64,000 nt of DNA, taken from NCBI RefSeq assembly GCF_042666615.1, contig NZ_JBHTDD010000017.1, positions 1 to 64,000 on the forward strand, in the 5' to 3' direction. Below the pieces are notes generated by a model. That model had not been told where the DNA came from and searched no databases. It saw only the letters and a list, made by a program, of their open reading frames with translations. Shown piece by piece: positions 16,076 through 24,625 of the stretch. This DNA comes from KBS50 sp042666615 (GTDB taxonomy: Bacteria > Actinomycetota > Actinomycetes > Mycobacteriales > Micromonosporaceae). Position 1 is the first letter of the stretch; every line of letters starts with the position of its first letter. A program made the position numbers and the translations under genes.

Positions 16076-18085
16076 TTACTGACGGCAGGTCGGAGCCTGG
16101 TACGAGGTGCGTCCGAGAGCCTCGGCCTCCTGATCGTGATCAGCCAGCCGTTGGCCGGCCACCTGGCCCGGACCTGCACTGCCGGTTGCCGCCCGCGTTA
16201 ACCAAGCCACATGACCGTGACGGGCGGGCTGCTCCTTCTCACGCCGTTGTCGTGCAGGGTCCGACGTCGTCAGGTGCGTCACCGGTACCGGTAGCGACCC
16301 GGACGATGGGTCCATGTCAACGGCCGCGACACGCACCAGCGGGGAAAGACGGTAACGGTTATGACCTTCCAGTCCCAACAGATTGTGGGCGACCAGCCGG
16401 TCGAGGGAACGACGGACGGCCGTGGGCGGTATGGCCGTCAGTTCTGCCACCGTGTTCGATGAGAACACCTCCCCCACCTCGACCGCCAGTCGCCGCAGAA
16501 GCAGCGTAGTCTGCGGATCGAGCGACCGCGTCGACCACAACTGGACCGTCCGGAAGTCGACGAGGTCGACGTCAACGGCGGCGGCATCGAGCCGATTCTC
16601 GTCCTCGATGAGGTCCCGCACCAGGAGGGGTACGTCCACTTGGGGCAGACGCGCCACCTTCTCCGCGACGATCCGTAGCGCCAGTGGGGTCCGGTCGCAC
16701 AGTTCGACGAGTTGTCGGACCTCGTGCGAGTCGGGGTCGATCCGGCTGCCGATGACCGCGCCGAGGAGGGCACTCGCCTCGCTGGGGCCCAGCCGTGGCA
16801 CGGCCACCCGCCTGACGGCATGCCGGGTGGCCAGCCCTCTCAACTGGTTGCGGCTGGTGACAATCGTCAGGCAGCTGGCGCCGGGTAGCAGTGTGCGGAT
16901 CTGGTTCGAGCTCGCGGCGTTGTCGAGCACGATCAGCATCCGCGGCCCGCTTGTGCGCAGCCGAAACATCGCGGCCCGGGCCTCCGTGCCGTCCGGGATC
17001 TGGTCGACAGGAATCCCGAGGCTCTGTAGCAGGACACGGAGCGCGTCAACCGGCTCCACCGGGTTCGTGGGACCAAATCCTCCCAGGTCGACGTGCAGGT
17101 GCCCGTCGGGGAACCGATGGGCATTCAGCGTGGACCAGTGCAACGCCAGCGCGCTCTTACCGATTCCGGCCGGCCCGTCGATGACGATGGTGCGCGGCGC
17201 GGCAGGGGCAGCCGAGTCGATGCCATTCATGACGTCGTCGATCGCGGTCATCTCGTGGTCGCGTCCGGTGAACTGTGGGTCGTCCGGCGGAAGGCTGCAC
17301 GGGTGGGCGGGAGGGAGCCCGTGGACGGTGAGGTTCGCGCGTGCCGACAGCAACTCGTGCAACCCGCGGCCCGTGAGAATCTGCTGGTGGATCTTCCGGA
17401 GTTCGACACCCGGGTCGATGCCGAGACCATGCGCGAGCTGGTGCGACACCGCGTGATAGGCCTCCAGAGCCTCGGCCTGCCGTCCCTGCCGGTGCAGCGC
17501 CGCCATCAGCAGTACCCAGAAGTGCTCGCGCAGTGGGAACTCAGCGGTCAGGGCGCGCAGCTCCGCCACCACGCCGTCAACGTGACCCAGCGACAGGTCC
17601 ACCTCCAACCGTCGCTCCACGGCGCGGAGGCGTTGTTCGGTAAGTGCCAGGACGTCGTACTCCTGGATGATCGCCGAGGACACATCGGCGCAGGCAGGAC
17701 CACGCCATAGGTGCAACGCCCGACGCAGCAACTCACCCTCTCGCTCCAGATCCGTCGTCGCGGCCGCCTCGGCGAGCAGGCGCCGGAACACGAGCAAATC
17801 AAGATCATCAGACTCCACCCGCAGGAGATAACCCGCGGGCATCGTGACGACGGAGCCGTCCCACGGCACCTCACGCCGGAGCCGGACGATATTCGTCTGC
17901 AACGCGCGGCGCGGTGAGGCCGGGGCCTCACCATTCCACAGTCGGTCGGTCAGCTGGCTCACGCTCATCTGCTGGTTGGGATGCAGTAGTAACGCCGCGA
18001 GCAGGGTCCGCACCTTCTCCGAAGGGATGGCACACATCCGACCGTCCTGCATCGTCGCGACCGACCCGAGGATCACGTAACGCAT
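16076..18085 (-). CDS. SARP-family transcriptional regulator (AfsR/DnrI-like) with NB-ARC domain
   Basis: The ATG at 18085 follows TAGGAGA and gives 669 residues. Domains in order are an OmpR-like winged helix (about 1-92, with RTLLAALLLHPNQQMSVSQL and RRALQTNIVRLRRE), a bacterial transcriptional activation domain BTAD (about 96-240) and an NB-ARC STAND ATPase. The ATPase has Walker A GPAGIGKS at 303-310 and LIVLDNA as Walker B. A winged-helix segment follows near 560-620. The C-terminal TPR array of full AfsR is missing, and the last 60 residues are low-complexity. SARPs activate antibiotic clusters, so it could act on the RiPP or NRPS locus, but it is not adjacent to either. Confidence 0.9.
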   Translation of the reverse strand: MRYVILGSVATMQDGRMCAIPSEKVRTLLAALLLHPNQQMSVSQLTDRLWNGEAPASPRRALQTNIVRLRREVPWDGSVVTMPAGYLLRVESDDLDLLVFRRLLAEAAATTDLEREGELLRRALHLWRGPACADVSSAIIQEYDVLALTEQRLRAVERRLEVDLSLGHVDGVVAELRALTAEFPLREHFWVLLMAALHRQGRQAEALEAYHAVSHQLAHGLGIDPGVELRKIHQQILTGRGLHELLSARANLTVHGLPPAHPCSLPPDDPQFTGRDHEMTAIDDVMNGIDSAAPAAPRTIVIDGPAGIGKSALALHWSTLNAHRFPDGHLHVDLGGFGPTNPVEPVDALRVLLQSLGIPVDQIPDGTEARAAMFRLRTSGPRMLIVLDNAASSNQIRTLLPGASCLTIVTSRNQLRGLATRHAVRRVAVPRLGPSEASALLGAVIGSRIDPDSHEVRQLVELCDRTPLALRIVAEKVARLPQVDVPLLVRDLIEDENRLDAAAVDVDLVDFRTVQLWSTRSLDPQTTLLLRRLAVEVGEVFSSNTVAELTAIPPTAVRRSLDRLVAHNLLGLEGHNRYRLSPLVRVAAVDMDPSSGSLPVPVTHLTTSDPARQRREKEQPARHGHVAWLTRAATGSAGPGQVAGQRLADHDQEAEALGRTSYQAPTCRQ

Positions 18086-18260
18086 GCTTCTCCTACCAGG
18101 CTGCACCCGGCACGGCAGTGGTGGAAAGCCGGGTCGAGCAACGGTATGAATCAGGTGTACGAACGCGCAAAGACTTCTGGAACTCTCGAAATGTGTGCCG
18201 GCCGTTCAGTGCGGTGCCCGTCGCCGGATTTCGCCTGACGTTTCCGGTGGTCCTGCCCAC

Positions 18261-18725
18261 TCAGCTGTCGCGGTTTGCTGTCGAACGGTCCATGAGGATC
18301 CTGCACAGGTTGGCGAAGGTCGTGGCCTGATCGTCGTCGAGGAGGTCGGCGAAGTGGGTGTGCACCAGCGCCAGGTGTACCGGTGTGGCCTTGTCGATTG
18401 CCCGGCGACCGGCCTCGGTGAGCACGATGTCGTCGCCGCGTCCGTCCAGCTCGCAGCGCTCCCGCGTGATCAGGCCCCGCTGTCGCATCCGGCCGAGTTG
18501 TCGGGACAGTCGGCTGTTGGACCAGCGCATGCGTACGGCGAGGGCGTTGACCCGTACGCAGTGCTCCGCCGGGTCGCGCAGCACCGCGTCGGTCTCGGCG
18601 AGCACCTCGAAGTCGGCCACGGAGAGGCCGGTCTCCGCTTCGAGATCGTGCGCGACCTTGGTGTCGAGTGTCAGGCGCAGTGCGCGGTAGGCGGTCCAGG
18701 CCGACTGCCAGGGCTCTTCCTGCAT
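18261..18725 (-). CDS. MarR-family transcriptional regulator
   Basis: From the ATG at 18725 this is a 154-residue protein with the MarR winged helix: LSVADFEVLAET, WSNSRLSRQLGRMRQRGLITRE and the wing DGRGDDIVLTEAGRRA. It is divergent from an alpha/beta hydrolase gene. The spacer holds a 20-bp palindrome plus a second partial copy, so it most likely represses the hydrolase and itself. A start a few codons upstream (TTG) is possible. Confidence 0.9.
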   Translation of the reverse strand: MQEEPWQSAWTAYRALRLTLDTKVAHDLEAETGLSVADFEVLAETDAVLRDPAEHCVRVNALAVRMRWSNSRLSRQLGRMRQRGLITRERCELDGRGDDIVLTEAGRRAIDKATPVHLALVHTHFADLLDDDQATTFANLCRILMDRSTANRDS

Positions 18726-18746
18726 GAGCTGCAACGTACCAACTCG

Positions 18747-18796
18747 TTGACATGTAAGCGAAGGCGCCTTTACGGTATCGCTTACATGTAAGCGAT
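18747..18796 (+). promoter_or_regulatory. Promoter overlapped by two MarR operator sites
   Basis: ATCGCTTACATGTAAGCGAT (18777-18796) is a perfect 20-bp palindrome. ACATGTAAGCGA recurs at 18750-18761, overlapping a consensus -35 TTGACA (18747-18752). A -10-like TACGGT lies at 18771-18776. Binding at either site would block transcription of the hydrolase. Confidence 0.7.
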
Positions 18797-18809
18797 CTGG
18801 GGAGATGAT

Positions 18810-19691
18810 ATGCAGAGCATCCACGTCAACGGTGTCGACCTCGGAGTACGGACCGACGGCGACCCCGCACATCCGGCACTGCTACTCCTGCACGGCGCGG
18901 GCCACTCGAGCGCCGCCTGGGATGAACGGTTCTGCGCCCGCCTGGCCGCCGGTGAGCGGTTCGTGATCCGCCTCGACAGCCGCGACGCCGGCATCTCCAC
19001 CACGTACCCACCGGGCCAGCCCGACTACGCCCTACGCGACCTGGTGGCCGACGTCGTCGGGACGCTCGACGCGCTCGACGTACGCAGCGCGCACGTTCTC
19101 GGCATGTCGCAGGGTGCCGCGACAGCCCAACTCCTCGCGATCGAACACCCCGAGCGCGTCACGTCGCTGGCGCTGCACGCCTCCACCCCCGGCGGCCCCG
19201 GACACCACAATCCCGACCTACCCGGCCCGACCCAGGAGATCAACGCCCTCTTCACCGCGACGCCGGCCGAGCCGGACTGGTCCGACCGCACCGCCGTGAT
19301 CGACCACCTGGTCGCCGCCGAACGCCCCTTCGCCGCCGCCAGCCGCCCCTTCGACCTGACCGCCACCCGCGCCCTGGCCACCAGGCTGTACGAGCACGCT
19401 CGCGCCATCGCCGCTCAGGTGAACAACCCGTTCCTCATCGACGCCGGCGCGCCGTGGCGCGACCAACTGTCCTCGGTCCACGTCTCGACGGTCGTCTTCC
19501 ACGGCAGCGACGACCCGTTCCTCCCACCCGCGCACGGCGAGGCGCTCAGCCGCGAGATCTCGGGCGCACGCTTCGTCAGCCTGCCCGGGACCGGACACGA
19601 GATCTTCCCCGAGCACACCTGGGACACCGTCCTCGCGGTTCTCGCCGACCTGCACAGGCTCCCGTCTCGTCCGCGTCCGCGGAGAGGGTGA
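18810..19691 (+). CDS. Alpha/beta hydrolase
   Basis: The ATG at 18810 follows GGGGAG. The 293-residue protein shows the alpha/beta-hydrolase order: LLLHGAGHSSAAWDERF (oxyanion region), the nucleophile elbow GMSQGAATA, the Asp strand VVFHGSDDPFLPP and the catalytic His in GTGHEIFPE. It resembles the RdmC/DnrP-like esterase group that acts on polyketides, but the substrate is not determined. It is expected to be induced when the divergent MarR protein releases its palindrome. Confidence 0.88.
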   Translation: MQSIHVNGVDLGVRTDGDPAHPALLLLHGAGHSSAAWDERFCARLAAGERFVIRLDSRDAGISTTYPPGQPDYALRDLVADVVGTLDALDVRSAHVLGMSQGAATAQLLAIEHPERVTSLALHASTPGGPGHHNPDLPGPTQEINALFTATPAEPDWSDRTAVIDHLVAAERPFAAASRPFDLTATRALATRLYEHARAIAAQVNNPFLIDAGAPWRDQLSSVHVSTVVFHGSDDPFLPPAHGEALSREISGARFVSLPGTGHEIFPEHTWDTVLAVLADLHRLPSRPRPRRG

Positions 19692-19743
19692 ACCGGTCGG
19701 CGTAGTGGATCTCAGGCAAGGAGGTGAGCGGGCGAACGGGTCC

Positions 19744-19762
19744 GGGAACAGTGCGTGTTCCC
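19744..19762 (+). terminator. Small hairpin, possible terminator
   Basis: GGGAACA and TGTTCCC form a perfect 7-bp stem with a 5-base loop, about 50 bases after the hydrolase stop. Confidence 0.45.
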
Positions 19763-20141
19763 ACGACACTGTCCACAAGACCGATGGTCAATCTGACCGT
19801 CTCCGATCATGTCTACGGCACCGGACAAGCTGCGCGTTCGAGCTGGCCGTGTCTTGCGGCGTCGGACACGATCGCGGGCCGATCTGGCCCATCGTGCGTC
19901 GGGTCGGCGTCATTGTCCGCGCGGGGCCCCATGCAGTCCATCAGTTCGAGGATCTGCGAAACGACTTGACCAGCACGTCCAGACGAAGGATGCTCTGGTG
20001 CCGTCAGCCTGAAGCAGGGCGGGCGCTTACCTGACGATAACCGCCACCATGGTGGAAGTCGTGCCGGCCCTGCCGCGCATCGTTGGCGTCATGCCGGCGG
20101 ACGTGGAACGCCACAAGCGGCCGAGGGGGGTCGCACTGAAT
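19763..20141. other. Intergenic region without a recognised gene
   Basis: About 380 bases precede the next gene. Open frames exist (for example 19705-20034) but none resembles a known protein or has a good start. Confidence 0.35.
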
Positions 20142-21137
20142 ATGATCAAGACAGCGCAGCCGCGCAGCGAGGTGACCTTCGGATGTTTGGATGATCTCCG
20201 CGTCGACGTGAAGATCATGCCGATGGCGAGTGTCCTGTCCCTGTTGGCCGATGCCGCAGGCCGGCCGCAGGGAGTCCCCCCACTCCTCCGGTCGGCAGTA
20301 CGATCCAACCTTCCCTACGAGGCGACGCGGCTGCTCACTCCCATGTTCGGCCCCTCGGCGTCGAGCATCCCGCACTGCCTGACACCGTCGGTTTCGGTCC
20401 GTGACGTGGACTTCGAGAGCCACCTCAACCAGATCGCCACTGCCGCCCACGAGCGGCTCCCCGATCAGGTTACGGCTCTTTACGGCGAAGCGACCCCCGG
20501 TCACTGGGATTGGGCGCTGCGCCGTCCGGGCCGATGGGTGGACGCATACATCGCCATGCTGCGGTCTGCGTGGGAGGTTCTCCGTCCGCACTGGCAGCGG
20601 GCGCAGCCTCTGCTGGAGCGGGAGATCGTCCGGGTGGGGACCGCGTCGGTGCGCGACACGTTCGACGGTGTCCTCGCACACATCAACCCGCGGTGGCATT
20701 ACCGCGACGAGTCCCTGTTGATTCCCGACCGCCACCCGGAGCGCTTCGCTCTGGACAACAGACGGCTGGTCCTGACCCCGACCGTGTCAGGCGTCGGAGC
20801 CTCGGTCTTCGATCCCGACATGGCGGACATGTTGTGGCTGGGCTACCCGCTACCGAACCTCTGGACCGTCTGGAGGTCGGAGCCGGCCGGCTGTGGGCAG
20901 GACCCCCTCGTCCTCGTGCTCGGCCCCATGCGGGCCTCCCTGCTGCGTCACGCCGGCTCGGGGCTGGGCATGAGCCAGCTGGCCGACCTGCTTCACTGCG
21001 CCCCCAGCGTCGTCACCTACCACTGCACGTCACTCGTCGACGCCGGTCTGCTCTACCGCGAACGTCGGGGTCGCCACACGCACGTCCGTCGCACCGAGCG
21101 GGGCAACGCCATGCTGGACCTCCTGGCGGGCGGATAG
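20142..21137 (+). CDS. ArsR-like winged-helix regulator with long N-terminal domain
   Basis: Beginning at the ATG at 20142 the protein has 331 residues. The C-terminal 80 residues form a winged helix (RASLLRHAGSGLGMSQLADLL, SVVTYHCTSLVDAGLLYRERRGRHTHVRRTERG). The first 240 residues are the conserved N-terminal region seen in actinomycete ArsR-type proteins, containing DWALRRPGRWVDAYIAMLRSA. Such regulators lack the metal-binding cysteines of classical ArsR proteins. The ligand and targets are unknown, and the gene stands alone. The start is uncertain because the frame is open back to 20049. Confidence 0.75.
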   Translation: MIKTAQPRSEVTFGCLDDLRVDVKIMPMASVLSLLADAAGRPQGVPPLLRSAVRSNLPYEATRLLTPMFGPSASSIPHCLTPSVSVRDVDFESHLNQIATAAHERLPDQVTALYGEATPGHWDWALRRPGRWVDAYIAMLRSAWEVLRPHWQRAQPLLEREIVRVGTASVRDTFDGVLAHINPRWHYRDESLLIPDRHPERFALDNRRLVLTPTVSGVGASVFDPDMADMLWLGYPLPNLWTVWRSEPAGCGQDPLVLVLGPMRASLLRHAGSGLGMSQLADLLHCAPSVVTYHCTSLVDAGLLYRERRGRHTHVRRTERGNAMLDLLAGG

Positions 21138-21433
21138 CCCCGGCTGTGACAGTCCCGGGCGGCAGGGGTCCGCAATCGCCTCATGCGGTTCGAGCGCCAG
21201 ATCGCGCCCGTTGTTGTCGTCGGCTCCGGGGTAGCCCGCCGGTAGCAGCGATGGCCGAACCGCCACCGACGGCCTGGTCCAGGTGAGCTACGCGCCGTTC
21301 CTCCGAGACGTCACCAATGGAATTGGCGGGACGCATGAACTGACGTCGTGGTGACAACACGCCGAAGCCGCACTGAAGCGGTGCAGTGCTTCGATATCTG
21401 GCGAGACGGTTCCTGAGGAACGGAGAAATTGCC

Positions 21434-21748
21434 ATGCATATCCGCCAAGTCAAACGCACGATGTGGCACCTTGCCATGAGCGCACTGGCCGGGGTTGCGC
21501 TTCTTGGGATGGCGGCAGCGCCTGCCCATGCCGCCACGGCTGCGAGCCCTGGTTCTGCTGCCAGCACGACCCTACAGGCGGCCGACTACTCCACCTCGGC
21601 GTACACGCTCTACGGTGGCCGCTGGTCGGACATTGACGGCTGCTTCCGGGCTGGCGAACGTTGGATCAACTATGAGGGCGCGGACAACTATTCGTGCCTG
21701 TACGACAAGCAGTACAACTACTACGACCTGTGGGTCTACTACTACTGA
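21434..21748 (+). CDS. Small secreted tyrosine-rich peptide
   Basis: The ATG at 21434 follows CGGAG and gives 104 residues. A clear signal peptide (WHLAMSALAGVALLGMAAA) ends at AHA-AT. The mature peptide of about 70 residues has two Cys, many Tyr and Trp, and ends DKQYNYYDLWVYYY. I recognise no family. It could be a structural, adhesive or signalling peptide. The 296 bases upstream hold no gene. A GTTCC/GGAAC hairpin sits just before the ribosome site and may affect translation. Confidence 0.6.
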   Translation: MHIRQVKRTMWHLAMSALAGVALLGMAAAPAHAATAASPGSAASTTLQAADYSTSAYTLYGGRWSDIDGCFRAGERWINYEGADNYSCLYDKQYNYYDLWVYYY

Positions 21749-21812
21749 GACCCGCCTACTGACAAAGGTGTGAGGAGTTCGGGCGGGGTGTGTCGCCGCC
21801 GCCTGTAGCGAA

Positions 21813-21856
21813 GTCTCCGGCGACGGTTGGGCGAAGGTCGACCTGACGCCGGAGAC
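21813..21856. terminator. Terminator-like inverted repeat
   Basis: GTCTCCGGCG (21813-21822) and CGCCGGAGAC (21847-21856) form a perfect 10-bp stem with a 24-base loop. It lies between the rightward Tyr-rich peptide gene and the convergent end of the RiPP operon. Confidence 0.55.
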
Positions 21857-22035
21857 CTCGTAATCATGTTGGCGGTGATGAGACGGGCCGACAAGCGGCG
21901 AGTGAAAGGGATCCTCGCGCTCCGGAACCGGTGACCGGCTGGCCGCCACTCGCGAATGTCGGCACCTCGTTTTGACGGCGGCGCCATTCTCTCACGTCGC
22001 CGACACCTCGCCTGGCTGGCCAGCGCGCGGCAATG

Positions 22036-23457
22036 TCAGTGCTGTCCCAGACGCTGATACGGAAGGCCGTTGAGAAGGACATGGGTGGGCGTCTGCGCCG
22101 ACCCGACTATCGACAAGGTGGACCGGGTGGAGTCCGGGTCGGGCGCCCACGGGATGTGATTCGGTGCACCGGTGGGTGCGACGTAGACGTGGCCGGCGAG
22201 GTGTGTGTAGCGCACGCTGGCGACACCGTCGGTCACTCGCAGCCCGTTCGCCTCGGCGCTGATCGTGATCGTCCGGCCCGCTGGCCGGCCGTAGATACCC
22301 GCCGCCACAGCAGCCTCCGCGGCGACGGCGAGGTCCGGCGTACTCCCCAGGCCGTTGTCGCGAAGCCATGACCGTCTGCCCGCTCCGAGCAGATGAAGGA
22401 GCTGGTCGAAGTACTTCTGCCGCCGCGGTCGCAACGCGGGATCCTCACCCCGGTTGTCCAGCCACGCTGCCCCGATTCCCAGGTCGGGTATGAGCTGCAG
22501 CTTGCTCCAGTTGCCATCGTAGTGGCCTTCGTGGCCGACGCTCAGCGCGTTGCCGTACCGGGGTCCGATGGCTATTGCCATGCCGTATCCCCGCACGATG
22601 TCCAGGCCCACGTCGACGCACGGCTCATGAAGTTGCCTGGCGGCGGTGGCGGTGAGCAGGGGCCGACCGCGGTTTCCTGGGTCACCGCCGAGGTGGACGA
22701 CGCCGAGGCGAGCGAGGTCCTCGACGCAGCTGAAGGCACCGGAACTGGGCGCCGTCATCAGGTTGGCGTCGAACCTTCGCCGTACGGCCAGGCGTCCCGA
22801 TGGGGTCGCGACGTGCTGCTGGCAGAGTGGGAACGTCATGGCGGCGAATGGATCCAGTGTGGTGCGACGCATACCGGCCGGCTCGAACAGCAGCTCGCGC
22901 ATCGCCTGGACAAAGGGTTTCCGCATGATGCGCTGGATGACGTAACCGGCGACCACGATGCCGAGTTCGCTGTAGCCGAAGACCTGTCCGGGTTCGGCGA
23001 ATCGCGGCGCACCGAGACAGGCTCCGAGTACGTACTGCTCGAGCGGGTCGCGCCACGTCGCTTCCGACAGGAGCGGAACGGGTCCGCGGACGATGCCCGC
23101 GGAGTGGCTGAGCAGATGTCGCAGCGTGGTGTGTGCGAAACGGTCGCGTCCGGGAACGTCCGGCAGGTGGCGGGTGATCGGCTCGTCGATGTCGGCGTGG
23201 CCCCTCGCCACGAGTACGCCGGCGGCGGTTCCGGTCATCACCTTCGACAGGCTGTGTACGACGCCGACCGTTGTGGGCGTCATGGCCGTGTCGGGGCTCT
23301 CGATCGAGCTGACGCCTCTCGCGGCTCGCACTGTCACGCCCTTCGACGTGAAGAGGCTCACCGCGACGCCGGGAACATCAACGGACTTCAGGAAGTCATC
23401 GAGGATCGCTTGCACGTCGCGCGTGTCGACGTGGCGGTGCGGGGGATCAACGGTCAC
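22036..23457 (-). CDS. Beta-lactamase-fold serine hydrolase of the RiPP operon
   Basis: The GTG at 23457 overlaps the glycosyltransferase stop and gives 473 residues. The class-C beta-lactamase/PBP fold is indicated by HSLSKVMTG, with nucleophile Ser69 and Lys72 (SxxK), by YSE at 162-164 in place of YxN, and by HEG in SVGHEGHY as the third motif. A C-terminal beta-rich domain of about 110 residues follows. Family members act as peptidases, esterases or transacylases. In this operon it might trim or hydrolyse the modified peptide or a self-protection derivative. It is the last gene of the leftward RiPP operon. There is no signal peptide, so it should be cytoplasmic. Confidence 0.8.
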   Translation of the reverse strand: MTVDPPHRHVDTRDVQAILDDFLKSVDVPGVAVSLFTSKGVTVRAARGVSSIESPDTAMTPTTVGVVHSLSKVMTGTAAGVLVARGHADIDEPITRHLPDVPGRDRFAHTTLRHLLSHSAGIVRGPVPLLSEATWRDPLEQYVLGACLGAPRFAEPGQVFGYSELGIVVAGYVIQRIMRKPFVQAMRELLFEPAGMRRTTLDPFAAMTFPLCQQHVATPSGRLAVRRRFDANLMTAPSSGAFSCVEDLARLGVVHLGGDPGNRGRPLLTATAARQLHEPCVDVGLDIVRGYGMAIAIGPRYGNALSVGHEGHYDGNWSKLQLIPDLGIGAAWLDNRGEDPALRPRRQKYFDQLLHLLGAGRRSWLRDNGLGSTPDLAVAAEAAVAAGIYGRPAGRTITISAEANGLRVTDGVASVRYTHLAGHVYVAPTGAPNHIPWAPDPDSTRSTLSIVGSAQTPTHVLLNGLPYQRLGQH

Positions 23458-24625
23458 CGCGACCGACCGTCCCGTGGTTCGCGCCCGCGTCAATCGTCGC
23501 GCGGTAGGTCCGCTCCAGCCAATCGACGTATGCGGCGTTGTCGAAGCGCTCCGCGCGCAGCAGCCCTTGACGCACGAGTGTCGCCCGCAGGGAGGCGTCT
23601 GACAGGATGCGTCTGGCGGCGGATTCCAGCGCGCCCGGGTCGCCGGGGGGCACCATGAGCCCGGTCTCGCCGTCGACCACGGTTTCCCGCATTCCACCGG
23701 ACCGAGACACGACAAGTGGAACGCCGCACGCCATCGCCTCCAACGGCACCAGGCCGAGCGGCTCCGCGTCGGAGGTCGGATACCAGACCAGATCCGCCGC
23801 CCGGTACGCGTCCGCGATGCGCTGCCGGTCGAAGTCGGTGAACCGCACCGCGTGCGCCACCCCCAGGTCCTCGGCGATCCTCACCAGTTCTCGCCGGAAC
23901 GCGGCCACCTCCCGCGGGTCGTCAACGATGTTCTCCGAGGCGCAGAGCACAAGCGTGCCGCCGAACTCCCGGTGTATGCCGGCGAACGCTCGCACTCCGC
24001 TTTCCACACCCTTCCAGCGCAGCAGGCGCGCCGGGTGGAAGATGACCGGCCGTTCGAGTTGTTCGATGCGGTTGTCTCGGGGCCCGTTCGGCCGGAAGGT
24101 GTCCATGTCGATTCCGAGCCAGCGGGTGACCGCCGGGCGCTCGGTCGGGAGGGCATCGCGCAGATAGCCGCTGACGAATACCACGAGCGACCACGGCCAG
24201 TCGAGCAGCTCCGGGTACAGGTACTCGCCGACCCGGTCGTGGACGCCGTTCACCACCGGCACGTCCGCGAGATCCAGGCAGGCGCGGGCCAGTTCGGGTC
24301 CGAAGTGATGCGCGTTGTGGACATGGACGATGTCGGGTCCGAAGCCGACGAACTCGCCTGCCAGGCACGACCGGATTTCCGCGAGCAGGCCCGGGTCGGG
24401 CGGGGAGGTGCGGGGTAGGTTCGCCCTTGCCCGCAGGATCGACTGGGCCGACAAAGCCGGGTGCCACCGTACGGGCACCGATCCGAGGGCCGGCAGGTCC
24501 TCGCCACCGGCCAGGACGAGCACCTGATGTCCGCGGTGTAACAGCTGATGGCACACGTCCCACACATGGCTTTCGGTGCCGCCGAAGGTCGGCGGGTAGG
24601 CGTGAGTGATCATGAGGATGCGCAC
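23447..24625 (-). CDS. Glycosyltransferase family 4
   Basis: The GTG at 24625 overlaps the TfuA-like gene by 16 bases and gives 392 residues. The GT-B fold is shown by the N-terminal ILMITHAYPPTFGGTESHV, the central PVIFHPARLLRWKG and the donor-site motif EPLGLVPLEAMACGVP (E-x7-E of GT4 retaining enzymes). It would transfer a sugar from an NDP donor. Its place in the RiPP operon suggests glycosylation of the peptide product, although none of the genes seen makes a special sugar. Confidence 0.88.
   Translation of the reverse strand: MRILMITHAYPPTFGGTESHVWDVCHQLLHRGHQVLVLAGGEDLPALGSVPVRWHPALSAQSILRARANLPRTSPPDPGLLAEIRSCLAGEFVGFGPDIVHVHNAHHFGPELARACLDLADVPVVNGVHDRVGEYLYPELLDWPWSLVVFVSGYLRDALPTERPAVTRWLGIDMDTFRPNGPRDNRIEQLERPVIFHPARLLRWKGVESGVRAFAGIHREFGGTLVLCASENIVDDPREVAAFRRELVRIAEDLGVAHAVRFTDFDRQRIADAYRAADLVWYPTSDAEPLGLVPLEAMACGVPLVVSRSGGMRETVVDGETGLMVPPGDPGALESAARRILSDASLRATLVRQGLLRAERFDNAAYVDWLERTYRATIDAGANHGTVGRGDR

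Noticed and set aside
19705..20034. A 109-codon plus-strand frame
   Set aside because: It begins inside the region of the hydrolase terminator and its translation shows no domain or composition typical of a real protein.
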